A stretch of DNA of 64,000 nucleotides. It comes from Tipula vernalis (lineage: Eukaryota; Arthropoda; Insecta; Diptera; Tipulidae). The stretch covers positions 21,699,409 through 21,763,408 of the forward strand of contig OY282558.1 in the NCBI GenBank assembly GCA_958295665.1. The letters are read 5' to 3'. A program made the position numbers and the translations under genes. Shown here in pieces: positions 46,646 through 58,305 of the stretch. How positions within the stretch are numbered: the stretch's first letter is position 1; every line of letters begins with the position of its first letter. Below the pieces are notes generated by a model. The model did not search any database. It had not been told where the DNA came from and worked only from the letters and a program-made list of their open reading frames with translations.

Positions 46646-46849
46646 ATGTATATCGAATTCAGACGTATTATATGGAATACTGACATGATAGGTATACCAA
46701 CATCTAAAATATTTATCGAATTCTGACAATATATAACGAACTTTGTGATGGAATAGCGAATTCTGACATAATTTGTAGAATCCTTACATTACATATGCAA
46801 TATAATGAATCTTACAGTTTGTATCGAATTCTGAGATGATATATCGAAC

Positions 46850-47488
46850 TGGCTTTGACTTTCGAGTCAGACAGACGTAATTTTTATTTTTTAATTTTCT
46901 TTATTCAAAAATAATAAATGAATTTGTTTCTTTTATTAAATTTAATTTGTACTATTTGTCGGCAAACACCGGAAAATGTATACTGGCATATATTGAAACA
47001 CGTTGGCGGTTTGAAAGTGGTGGGAAAAATGCTTCTTGTATAAGACAAATGGAATGATCTGTATGTATACTGGCATATATTGAAACACGTTGGCGGTTTG
47101 AAAGGGCTGGAAAAATGCTTCTTGTATAAGACAAATGGAATGATCTGGTTTGCGCTTACATACAAGCTGTGACATTCAGTTGCCAGTTACATTTGTCAGT
47201 ATTTACGAATGACATTAAATCGAAGAACACACAAAGAGGGCTACATAGATTTATTCGGAGGGCTCCGAAGCATCACAATCCAGAGTGTCACCACTGGCTG
47301 GAGTTTGAGTGGATGAGTACACGGTAAAGCTGCAGACTTATTTTTAATTTTTAACCTGTTAAACCACTTCATCTTACACAATCCATTATGAATGAGCTCC
47401 TGCTCAAAATAGATTGTGTAAGTATGGGGTGGTCTCTAAACAAAATTTATGTAGATAAACAAATAAAACAAATAAATAAATAAATAAA
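46850..47488. mobile_element. Probable retroelement fragment with an internal 85-bp tandem duplication
   Basis: A segment without the GAATTC motif, ending in a repeated AAATA tail (about 47461-47488), as for LINE or SINE 3' ends. It includes two near-identical 85-bp direct copies (46977-47063 and 47064-47147), both starting TGTATACTGGCATATATTG and containing CTTCTTGTATAAGACAAATG. No open frame with known motifs. A retroelement origin is inferred from the tail only. Confidence 0.4.
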
Positions 47489-48102
47489 GAACTCTGATAT
47501 ATGTTTCGAATTCTTACATGATGTGTAGAAAATGGATATTGGGTCGAATTCTGAGACGACACATCGGATTTTGACATCATGTGTCGTATTTTGATATAAT
47601 TCTGACAAAAATATTGAATTCTGATAGTACATACATATGTATAACGCGAATTCTGAGATGATATATCGAATTATGACATTATATTTCGAATTTTTACATG
47701 ATATACTCGAATAGAATTCGGATATGTTATGTTGAATTCTGTGATGATATATCGATTTCTGACCTGAATAACATACATATGGCGAATTTGGAAATGATAT
47801 GTCGAACTCTGAGATGATAGATCGAATTCTGATAGTAAATGGCGAATTCTAAGATAGATTATTTAAGCCTAACGCGATTCTCCGAATACCGACATAATAT
47901 ATAGATTTCTGATAGTAACTATAAGTACTCATTGTAATGGTATTATGACCGATACCATAAATCACAAATTAGAATTACCAATTTTGGTTTTCCATACACA
48001 GCCAGCCCCTCCGGCACCGAATGGAATACACACATTTGTCGTTGTGTTTTAGTGAAATTTTATATCGGAGATGTTAAGCCGATTCTATATAAATAGTTCC
48101 TA

Positions 48103-48139
48103 GGTTAGGTTTGGGTGGCGGTCCACAAAGACCGTAGCC
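48103..48139 (-). mobile_element. 37-bp LINE tail insertion with 14-bp target duplication
   Basis: ATAAATAGTTCCTA occurs at 48089-48102 and again at 48140-48153, bracketing 37 bases that begin GGTTAGGTTTGGGTGGCGG. That tail resembles the end of the LINE at 33503 (AGGTTAGGTTGGAGTGG). The related element at 50464 has the uninterrupted form ATAAATAGTTCCTAA near 53150. This is a very severely 5'-truncated LINE insertion. Confidence 0.75.
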
Positions 48140-48892
48140 ATAAATAGTTCCTAACCTTAAACATATTATATCACACAAGACGAATGAAATTTCCCACAGC
48201 ACACTGCATAAATCCAGACTTCCATACAACTTTCCAGTCTGGAAAGTTTAAATGACTGCAGAAATTATTTTACAGTATTATTTTTATATAGAAGTGCTAA
48301 TCTAAGCTTAAAGATTTTTATTTTCCGTACATCGTTTTTGTGTGGTAATTTTTGTATTCAGGAGGTTCTAATCTAAATGTTTAGTCAAAGCTGATACATT
48401 TTTTTTTTGGTAAAATCAGGTGACGTCTGTCATGTTTGAGTGTATCTGAAGTTTTAAAGTTGTAAGTTGTAAAAACTCGAAATTATCTGTTTATAAGTTT
48501 TACCAGCTAACATTCAGATTCTGAAAAAATAGCCGTGTGAAGTAGAAGTAATTTAGTTCGCAAATTTTACATGTTTGAATTGATATTGTTTGCTAAAATG
48601 ACTGATTCATTACTGCAAGAGAAAGGTTTTATGGATTTATGTCTGAAAATGACAGGAACCATTATAAATTGGCTTTGAAAAATGCTTTATGAAAAAGCTG
48701 GATATCTTCCAGAATATTATAATTATTGCAAGCAAAACCCGATAACTTAAAATATTATGTAAAAGTATTATTAGAATAGCAGTTATTAGAACAGGGGAGT
48801 ACAAAATGAAGTAGCGGAGTACAGGAGTAAGCACTAAGCGAAAGTAGTAAAAATACTCCGATTGTACTTACTTCGACAGCACTGTATACAGG

Positions 48893-50455
48893 TACATTTC
48901 TGAGAAAACTTTAAACTGTTGTTGAGCAAAACACTTTTACTTCTTTCAATCTCGTTTTCCGTATAACAACAAATGCAATTATTTTTAGATCTTAACAATT
49001 ATTTTGTTGTTTACCAATCAATTCTAAGTATAAACCTAAAAAAATACAATACTTCATTAAATTTTTGTGTTCACCCTCCCCTCGTCCTCACCCTCGTTTG
49101 CAACCAGAAAGTTATCCAAAACAAACAAATAAAAAAAAAAACTGGGAAACATTTTAACCAATATTTGTACAGTTGTTACATTCTCATATTGAAGCTTTGT
49201 TTAATGAACGGTAATGAACCGTGTTCAGTGGAAGTTTTATTGTGTTGGTATTGTGGACATTTTGAGAAGCATTAATTAATCGGTCGAAATATTATTTTGC
49301 TCGCTCAGCAAGAATCTTTATTTTGTGGATACAAGCCCGTGTCAGGAAGATCTTTCCACTCTTAATTTCTTGTCTATGTCTCAGTAAATAAGCCCGAGTT
49401 GGTCAGTACAGGTATAAAATGTAATAGAAATGTGGCAAAAACCAACACAAATCTTAGGCCTGAACATTTCGGCCCGCTTAGCTCGCTTCTGTATATTTCA
49501 GTTAATTAAATCGCTCACATATATTTACTATATATTGACGTTTTTGCCTAATTCGTTTATTATGATTTATAACGCCATACCTAATATAACTAATATAACT
49601 TGACTAAACTAAATTATGATACATTATACTATTAACCCCCACGCTAACGAAAACTCTTCTTGCGAGGATGCTTCTCGTTTTAGTTATCATTATTATTGAG
49701 AGTGCTTCGTTTACACTGTTTATTACGAACATTTTTAATTTCTGACACAGGTTTATAGCGAAACGCTGTTGCTATAATGATTGTACCAGTATTTTTCGTT
49801 TTTGAATTTCTGGTTTTGTTAATATTAGTTTCATTAATATTGTCGCATTGTCAGTGCGTGATTTTGGCGTGTAAGGGCATAACGACCAGCTAATTAACAA
49901 TTATAGAGTGAAGGAACGTTCCAGATTTATGCGTATCATTATCCGTTGGGCTCTCAGTGATTGTGCCCTGTATTTTGTGAGTATGATCTCAAACCAAAGC
50001 CGAACTTGGTTATCCTTGAATTAAAGTTAGATTAAATATCTCACTAAAGGTAATCGTTTTATTTTTACTAACAACCCTGAGCCAGCGGGATTTTAACTCG
50101 TTGCAGCCAGAACCAATAACATCACAAAACAACAAGACATTAAATTGAATGTCAATGAATATAAGGAGATTGATGAGCTTCAAGCAGCTAGGCAACAGAT
50201 GAACCTGGCGAAGGAACAAACCTATGTAGGAAGCAATTGAAACACCGGTTAAAAAAAAAATCGTCTGGAGTTACAGAAAAGGAAAACAAATTCTCCCCCA
50301 AGGCAGTTTTCCTTGGGTTTTTGATTTAGTGAATATAATTCACTAGATCAGTACGTTCTTACTTGGTATTTTATGAATTAAGTTAAAATTGTATTTTTTA
50401 GTTTGGTCGTAGCTATCTGATGAACTACGAAACCAAACTACCAACAAAGGAACTC
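48893..50455. other. Spacer between hAT-like elements, with a possible LTR-like segment
   Basis: 48893-49270 is unremarkable. From about 49270 to 50250 the composition is less AT-rich. A short open plus-strand frame near 50120-50237 (with NEYKEIDELQAARQQMNLAKE) follows a region that could be an LTR end and leader. The second LTR, gag motifs and pol were not found, so the assignment is weak. Confidence 0.25.
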
Positions 50456-50463
50456 AAGTAGGG

Positions 50464-53400
50464 CAGTGCTGTCGCTCTGAAAACTTTAAACGGAGTACGT
50501 TTTCAATTTTCAGGGCAGTATTTCAAGTCAGAAGGTAGTACAGTACATACGAAATACGATAGTTAGACCTTGGACGTTAGTTGGTGTTCTGTATTAAAAA
50601 AATAAAATCACGATCCAGCAAATTTCACTAAAATTGTTTTTAGTTGTTGAGCCAAATTTGAATATTAAAAGAAAAGTGATTTATTTATTGGTTTAGAATT
50701 TTTTATCTATTTTACTATATAAGCGTTAAGCCCTGTTAAACTATTTAGCTGCTCGAGCTAAATAGTTTTTAACGCGGCCACAACTCTCAGAGACATGTTA
50801 AATATGCGAATATGTTCATAATTTTCACAAAGCTAATTTTTGGGAATTGGAAGAAATGTTGGTGCAATTTAAAGAAATGTCGTTCCGTTCGAAGTCGCAT
50901 GTTTTTTCTCAAAGTTTCCACTTTACTTGCTACTTACGTTTTATTTTCAAAGAAACGTGCGTATGCTTTATAAATACTTAAATTTAACGCAACTCTGTGC
51001 GGGTCCAAATATGGCTATTATTTTCATCTGAAATATGAACAATTAGGATGGAACTTGACTATTCTTAATCGGGTATGAAGAAATTCGACATATGCGATGG
51101 AAATGGGGCTCTAATATGATGTTTCTAATTCCGGGAGCCTGTACTACTATATTAAAAGCTTCGCTTCAGCTGCGCACACTTTGTTTTAACTTCAATCCGC
51201 AAGGAATCGGTCCTTATAAGTAAGTGTGACGAGAGAGGGCTGTCAAATATGTTGATCCTAAGAACCATAAATTCAATCGCCAAATTTAATTGACTAACTT
51301 TATTTAATTATCGCTATATATTTTATAACGGTTAACATTGAGCACTAGAAAAAGCAAAAAAATAAAGCATAACTATTTAAACCTTAGGCAGCCTCGGTAT
51401 AGTCGAACGAAGAAGGTTTAGGATTTTTGGAAAACATTTTTTGAGGGAAGTTCGAAATCAAACCTTAGAACTTTTATTAAAGATGCCGACAATTTAAAGG
51501 TTGAAAGTGAAATACGCAAGAAATGACGTGTTAGCGGTAAATTAATCGTATTTTGAGCAAAATAATTTACGAATTTTTTATAAAAAAATTTAAATATTTC
51601 TTCTATCACATTCACAAGTGGATAAAGTCTCAGCCTGCTTATGTTGCCAATTTGCCGTCTTATTTAAAAAAAAAAAGAAATTGACACACGCAAAATTTTA
51701 AGAAAATAGTTTATAATTCACTAAGTCAGTGTGTCTGTGTTATAGTTTTGTGTGAACTAAACCGTTGTGTAAGTAATCGGATGAACATAAATATTATGCT
51801 GTGGTTCGTGAAATTGGAGTGAGCCTGATAAAAAAAAAAGTCAACAGGTTGTTTCTCTCCAATCAATTGATGTCAGTATCTCGTCTCAGCCAGGTCAGGG
51901 TCGGTGTCAGTGCTGTCGCTCTGAATACTTTAAACGGAGTACGTTTTCAGGTTAGCGTTTCTGGTCAGACGGAATTACATACGAAATACAATAGTAAGAC
52001 CTTAGACATATATAATTGTTGGTATTTTGGTTAAAAAAAAATCACGATATTTGAATACTTAAAGAAAATTATTTTATTTATTGGTTTAGAGCTCTTTATT
52101 TATTTTACTATTAAAGCGTTAAGCTTGTGTATGCTATTCGAGCTAAATAGTTCTTTAACATGGCCATGAAATCACAGATATTGTGAAATTACTGTTTTGA
52201 GTTTTTAAGTTTTTCTCGTAGAGAAGAGTACCGATCAGCGAAACCGGAAGCGAAATTTTTAATTTTTAGCTATTTTTACCTAAATTTTACGTAGTAAATG
52301 AGTTAAAGCAACTTTAGCTTCGAACCCTTTTCATTTTGAAAAGCGTAATTTTGACAGATATGTGAATTCAGGCATGTCATAAAAGTCATTGTCAGACCTT
52401 TGTCGGTACCTAGGGGGTGACCAGGTCAAAAATGACTAAATCTGGACGAAGCCTTAAAAAAAACAAGACAGTTCTTAAGTCTCGAAATATGTTGTGTATT
52501 TGATATAAAAAAATTGCTAATTGGTTTGGTGACGACCACTGGTCACAAAACATTCACGTAGTGAAATCTCTTCTAAAAAAGTTTTAAACTTGCTAACTTG
52601 ATTTTTAATTTGGTGGTGGTATAACTAATTCATTGATCATCAAATATATTGGCTAAGCCAAATTATAAATTTCAATAGAGTTTCTTAAATAAAAAAAGGG
52701 TAGAATTCAACAAATATTGAAGACACTATAATACCACTTTGGTTATTAGAAAAAATTTAAGGAAATTAGATTTGCCAAAGAAAAATTTGTTTTTTACTTT
52801 CATAACTACTCCAGGCCTTTACTAAATTTCCAGGTTCCAGCACCAAATGGAGCACGTTTGCCAATGGATTTCAACTGCAGTTCCTAATATAAAACAGAAT
52901 TATTCACACTCCTTGAAAATTCCCTGGGTCACTTCATTTGGGGTCGGATTTGATAAATAAAACAAGAGCCAAATTCAAGAAATATCGCGGAACACCACTA
53001 ATGATATTTTGGTTGATGCTGTTTATTAGAAAGTTTTCTGTGTTTTTACATAGACATTAGAAATTAGCTAATTCAGACTATTTTAATAAACACATTTTGT
53101 TGATTTTAGTGATATTTATTATCTACAATATTTTGTAAATTCTATAAATAGTTCCTAATACACAACCTATAATTTCATGGCCTGAAAACGTTTCTGCCAT
53201 AAGGCAGAACTGGAATCAGAGTTTTTAAAATAAAATAAGGCTCAATTGCAAGAACTATTTTGGAACACTATTCGTGCTAATTGTATTATGATCGATACCA
53301 TAAATAAAAAATTAGATTGCCAATTTTTTTTTCATTTACGCCTCCAACACCAAATAGAACATACATATTTGTTCCTATATATATATAAAGAGTAAACATT

Positions 53401-54082
53401 GGGCCAGTCATTTGGGTTGGGGTTCGAATTAAATTTTGTTTAAAATTAAATTTGTTTAAAATTAAATTTCTGGTTCCTCCTGAATTTTGAAGGTGGTATG
53501 GTCACCCTATTCCTACCTACATATATCCAACTTAGGCGAGAAGGAGAATGTCAAAATAAAACTGAAATACAATTTCTGTTGTCAGCATCTAACCTTGCTA
53601 GACAAGAAAGATGTAAGAAGACTGGATTTTATTCAAATGTAAGCAAAGGATTTGAGAATATACAACCTCCTAGTCTGAAAATCTTACAGTATTATTTTTA
53701 TATCCCTGTAAAAGAGGGTGATAGTCTAAGCTTATGGAAGGATTCGAGAATATTGTTTGGGTTTATCAGGTGCCCCATACAGAGTGCCTTGATGTTTTCA
53801 TTAGTTTAACAAATCTACAGATTCTGAAAAAACCATTGTGAAGTTGAGGTAATTTAGTTCGCAAATTTGACATGTTTGAATTGATATTGCCTGATAAAGT
53901 GACTAGCACCTTATACTGCAAGGATACCGTTTTATGGGTTTTTGCCTAAGAATGACAGAAACCATTATAAATTAGCTTTGAAAAAATGCTTTATTAAAAA
54001 GCCAGCTATCTCCCAGAATATTATATTCTAGTCCAAATCAAGTAGTACAAATACTCCGATCGTACTCACTTCGACAGCACTG
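50464..54082. mobile_element. hAT-like element 2, 3,619 bp, with 8-bp target duplication
   Basis: Same family as element 1: it begins CAGTGCTGTCGCTCTGAAAA and ends CTTCGACAGCACTG. Flanks AAGTAGGG (50456-50463) and AAGTAAGG (54083-54090) match at 7 of 8 bases. Internal landmarks shared with element 1 include GAGCTAAATAGTT, CCTAAATTTTACGT and CATGTTTGAATTGATATTG. It lacks the GAATTC array. A second left terminus lies inside it at 51908. No transposase seen. Confidence 0.78.
51908..52300. repeat. Internal second left arm within hAT-like element 2
   Basis: CAGTGCTGTCGCTCTGAATAC followed by TTTAAACGGAGTACGTTTTCAG repeats the first 300-400 bases of the element at 50464, with divergence. Either an arm duplication or a nested copy that shares or lost its right end. 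The 8 bases before it (GTCGGTGT) are not found after the right terminus at 54082. Confidence 0.6.
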
Positions 54083-55200
54083 AAGTAAGGTTCTCATTTT
54101 GTAAGAGTAGATAAATTGGTATAACTCTTGGGGTAAAGTACGGCGGGAGGGAATAATATTTCTGCTTTGGTAGATATACTATATTAAGAGTGATAGGCCT
54201 CTTTATTTTCTGATTAACCAATCGAAAATATTGGGAATGTCATTATTACAAAATCCGAAAAAGATTTTTTTAATGTTGTTAAAAAAATTGTAAATTATTA
54301 AGTTTTGATAAAATATAGTCTTCAAATCGTATATTTCACATTAATTTCAATTTCAATTGTAAATCAACTAGGCACCAACTGGAGTTAAAATGAATATTTC
54401 GTCACCAGTGATGTCGTTCTTAAACTTTTAAATGGAGTCCGTTCTAGTCAGAAGGGATTACATATACAAAATACATTATATAGATCTTAGACATAAATAA
54501 TTGTTGGTGTTAATTATTTTCCGTCATACCTGTCTATTATTTTATCATATCCGTAGTGTCTCCATGGTTGTATGCCATCGACGGCCATTATAATTAATTT
54601 TTGTTTATAAACAAACCGCTACTATGGTAAGAAATTAAGGCTGCATGATTAGTTTCTTGTCAAACAATTATCCTCAATCGCTTAATATCGGCCTAAGACT
54701 GTTAAATACTATAATAATATTTACAAAATTCACGATTCAGCAAATTAAGTTTTCATGCCAAATTTAAATATTAACAGTTTTCTGTTTTTGTGTATTGGTT
54801 TAGGGCTCTTTATCTATTTTACTAATAAAGCATTAACCTCTGCATACCGCAAGAGCTACAAAGTTTTTCAACGAGGTTTCCGCACATCGCGTAGAGAAAG
54901 GTAGAAGAATAACGATCTGGGAAAACGTAAGCAAAATTTTTAATATTTAGCTAGCTAAATTTTACGTCAGATCTTATACCCTGTTAAAGTTAGCCGAAAG
55001 TTTCCAGCCGAAAGTGAAAAGTCGATAATGCAGATTATGTTATTGACATTCCAGCCGAAAATAAATCAGCCTCTAGAGTGGTATGTCTGGATATGGATTG
55101 CATTGATGTGACTTATCAATAGCTATCTCAGGAAAAAAATTCAGTTCAAGTTTCCCGTGGAAAATCTCGGAAAATTCAAAAAATTTTCCAGGCGAAAGTA

Positions 55201-56345
55201 AGAAATGGATGAATAAAATCAGCCTCTAGAGTGTTATATCTGGAGATGGATTGCATTGATGTGACATGTCATTAGCTTTTGCAGGAAAAAAATTCAGTTT
55301 AAGTTGCCCGTGGGAAATCTCGGAAAATTCGATTTTCCAAAAATTATTCGAAAATTTGTATAAAATCAGCCTCTAGAGTGTTATGTCTGGAGTGGGACTG
55401 CATTGATCTGATTTATCAATAGCTATCGTTTAAAAAAATTCAGTTCAAGTTTCCCGTGGGAAATCTCGGAAAATTCGATTTTCCAAAAATTATTAGAAAA
55501 TTTGTATGAAATCAGCCATAAGATTTTTATGTCTGGAGATGGATAGCATTGATGTGACATGTCATTAGCTATGGCAGGAAAAAAATTCAGTTCAAGTTTC
55601 CCGTGGGAAATCTCGGAAAATTCAAAAAAGTTTCCAGCCGAAAGTAAGAAATGGATGAATAAAATCAGCCTCTAGAGTGTTATATCTGGAGATGGATTGC
55701 ATTGATGTGACATGTCATTAGCTTTTGCAGGAAAAAAATTCAGTTTAAGTTGCCCGTGGGAAATCTCGGAAAATTCGATTTTCCAAAAATTATTCGAAAA
55801 TTTGTATAAAATCAGCCTCTAGAGTGTTATGTCTGGAGTGGGACTGCATTGATCTGATTTATCAATAGCTATCGTTTAAAAAAATTCAGTTCAAGTTTCC
55901 CGTGGGAAATCTCGGAAAATTCGATTTTCCAAAAATTATTAGAAAATTTGTATGAAATCAGCCATAAGATTTTTATGTCTGGAGATGGATAGCATTGATG
56001 TGACATGTCATTAGCTATGGCAGGAAAAAAATTCAGTTCAAGTTTCCCGTGGGAAATCTCGGAAAATTCAAAAAAGTTTCCAGCCGAAAGTAAGAAATGG
56101 ATGAATAAAATCAGCCTCTAGAGTGTTATATCTGGAGATGGATTGCATTGATGTGACATGTCATTAGCTTTTGCAGGAAAAAAATTCAGTTTAAGTTGCC
56201 CGTGGGAAATCTCGGAAAATTCGATTTTCCAAAAATTATTCGAAAATTTGTATAAAATCAGCCTCTAGAGTGTTATATCTGGAGATGGATTGCATTGATG
56301 TGATTTGTCAATAGCTATGGCAGAAAAAAAATTCAGTTCAAGTTT
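55201..56345. repeat. 446-bp higher-order repeat of about 149-bp monomers
   Basis: AGAAATGGATGAATAAAATC recurs at 55201, 55647 and 56093, giving an exact 446-base period. Each period contains three diverged monomers of about 149 bases with shared words ATCAGCCTCTAGAGTG, TGTCTGGAGATGGAT, GTGGGAAATCTCGGAAAATT and TTCCAAAAATTATT. One monomer in each unit has the variant CAGCCATAAGATTTTTATG. Two full units and a partial third are present, near-identical to each other. Confidence 0.88.
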
Positions 56346-56560
56346 CCATCTCCAATCCATCTCCAGACATAACACTCTAGAGGCTGATTTTATACAAATT
56401 TTCTAATAATTTTTGGAAAATCGAATTTTCCGAGATTTCCCACGGGAAACTTGAACAGAATTTTTTCATTCGATAGCTATTGACAAATCACATAAAAGCT
56501 ATTCAACTTCAGATATATACTCTAGAGGCTGATTTTATTCCAATTTTGTATATTCTCCTG
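56346..56560. repeat. Inverted monomer at the end of the higher-order array
   Basis: Starting CCATCTCCAATCCATCTCCA, this stretch is the reverse complement of the monomers (for example CACTCTAGAGGCTGATTTTA and TTTCCCACGGGAAACTTGAA). The array therefore folds back on itself here, and a further TCTAGAGGCTGATTTTATTC follows near 56520. Confidence 0.8.
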
Positions 56561-56847
56561 ATTTTCCGATATTTTCTACGAAGCAAAGTTTTACACGTAA
56601 ATTTATTTACATAATTTTTTATTTAAATCCATGTATCCTATTTACTTTCGGCTGATAACTACTAAATGTTTTATTTTCGGCTGGAATGTTAGTATCATAA
56701 TCTGCATTATCGACTTTTTTACTTTCGGCTGTGATTAGACAATCTGCATTACCTTTTTTACTTTCGGCTGGACTAACACAATCTGCATTATCGACTTTTC
56801 ACTTTCGGCTGGCAACTTTCGGCTAACTTTAACAGTATAGATCTTAT

Positions 56848-58305
56848 TGGAAATTTTTCTTAGAGCAACTTTAACTTCGAGCCCTTTTCATTTTCAAAAG
56901 CGTAACTTTAGCATATAAAGTAAACTCTTATAATCTGGGAGATAGCTAGCTTTATGTTTACTTCATTTGCTCGAGATTCTTTTATAATTTTTTCACTTTA
57001 GTTTAAAGCTTAAACAAAGTTAAATAATTTGTTGCTGTGTGCTGGACTGGAAGTCATTTTGACAAATATGTCAATTCAAACATGTCAAATATGCCAACAT
57101 GTACGTTATTTCCACAAAGCTAATTTTTGAAAATTGGAAGATATTTTGGTGTAATTTAAAAAAATGTCAATGCAAGACGATTCCAAAATAGGTTCCTACC
57201 TAGATCCTTCATAAGCGCTAAATATATTCCAAAAAAAAAAAACGAATTGGAGCAAAAGCTTACGTCAATGTTATTTTCCATTCAGATTTAACATTGCCAG
57301 ACAAAAAAGATGCATGAAAGCCTGGATTTTATTCAAATGCAATGCTGTGTGGATAAGCAAATTTTTTGTTTTTTTTTGTCTTTAATCAGAGCACCCTGTA
57401 TTTTATAGAGCCATAATCAAAAAATCTGAGCTTTTTTTAGGAGAATTCGAAACGAGGAAAAAACGAAACTTTTTATAGTAAAACACACAAAACATATGGG
57501 AAATCAATTTTTTTCCTAAGACAAATTTTTACGTTACAAATTCTTAATTATGATTTCTGAAATACTTTCATAAATGTTTGAATTTCAACATATATGAATA
57601 TCGTTTAAGTAAATCGTTTTCATTTTCTTGTAATAATTGATTTATTTAAACCAAAATATTAAAAAAATTCATAACAACAGCATTCTGGTCAAATTAAAAT
57701 AAAAGCTTACTACGATTCGTTTGGTTATTAAGTCAATATACATTACATAGATGGCAGTGATGGCCGTAAAAATTTGGAAAAATCGTACCAAAAATTACCA
57801 CCTGGGGAAATTTCAAGTTGAAAAATTGTAGGAAAAACAAAACAAATTCACAAAATATAGGAACGTGTGATAATTTTGCGATTAAATAATTTTTTTTCGT
57901 ATTTTTCTGTAACCATTTTAGACATCTTACGTACACTAGTAAAACTAAAGATAAATTTAGCAAGTATTATTTTAATTTGTCAGAGCCAACTTTGATTTAT
58001 TTTTCAAAATGAAAGTTCGAAAATATATATTTTAGAAATAATTTAATTTTAATATTTCTGCAATTAATATTTACTTAATACCAATATGGCCTTCTTGTAT
58101 ATTGTTCTTAAAGATATGTAGAAAACTTTTATATAAACTTTTTATAATATTTTTGCTTTTTTCATTGAAAAACTTGAAGCTAAAAAACACCATTTTTACA
58201 ATGGATTCCTATGGAAATCAGTGAAAAGTTATACCACTAAAAATGCTTCTAAAAAATACGTCATTAAGATTATGGCTCTATACTCTAGAAGGCTCTGCTA
58301 TAATA
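56848..58305. other. Body of hAT-like element 3 between nested insertions
   Basis: Contains family landmarks (for example CACAAAGCTAATTTTTG near 57115, also at about 50830). Beyond 57400 the sequence is AT-rich and unlike the other copies, so further small insertions may be hidden here. Confidence 0.4.

Larger units (their letters stand above)
45530..47990. repeat. Decayed GAATTC-rich short-repeat array inside hAT-like element 1
   Basis: Dozens of degenerate copies of a unit of roughly 20-25 bases resembling ATATCGAATTCTGACATGAT recur on the plus strand, so GAATTC and GAATTCTGA appear at quasi-regular spacing. Other DNA interrupts the array (46434-46645 and about 46850-47488). The related elements lack it at the corresponding place, so it arose or expanded within this copy. 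Confidence 0.75.
44732..48884. mobile_element. hAT-like element 1, 4,153 bp, with 8-bp target duplication
   Basis: Begins CAGTGCTGTCGTTCTGAAAA and ends CTTCGACAGCACTG. The terminal inverted repeat is 11 bases (CAGTGCTGTCG). The 8-base duplication TATACAGG flanks it exactly (44724-44731 and 48885-48892). An 8-bp duplication with CAGTG-type termini is characteristic of the hAT superfamily. No transposase motifs were found, so it is non-autonomous or gutted. About 2.4 kb of its interior is a decayed short-repeat array absent from its relatives at 50464 and 54406. Confidence 0.8.
54978..56838. mobile_element. Foldback element carrying a higher-order tandem array
   Basis: Inverted ends: CCTGTTAAAGTTAGCCGAAA on the left and TTTCGGCTAACTTTAACAG on the right. 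Both continue through CAGCCGAAAGTGAAAAGTCG and AATGCAGATT or complements. AGATCTTAT occurs on both sides (54969-54977 and 56839-56847), an 8-9 bp target duplication. hAT-like element 2 lacks this insert at the equivalent place. The interior is a satellite-like array; there is no coding capacity. The right arm repeats ACTTTCGGCTG-type subunits several times, so it is longer than the left. Confidence 0.78.

Noticed and set aside
46905..47175. Overlapping minus-strand frames in the 85-bp duplication
   Set aside because: The repeated peptides simply reflect the tandem duplication in several frames; no start context or motif supports a protein.
53498..53809. 103-codon frame in hAT-like element 2
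   Set aside because: No hAT transposase motif (no hAT dimerisation region or BED finger). The corresponding parts of elements 1 and 3 do not keep it open.
55201..56345. Regular repeats considered as a CRISPR array
   Set aside because: The repeats are contiguous 149-bp monomers in 446-bp higher-order units, with no short repeat/unique spacer pattern, and the genome is eukaryotic.
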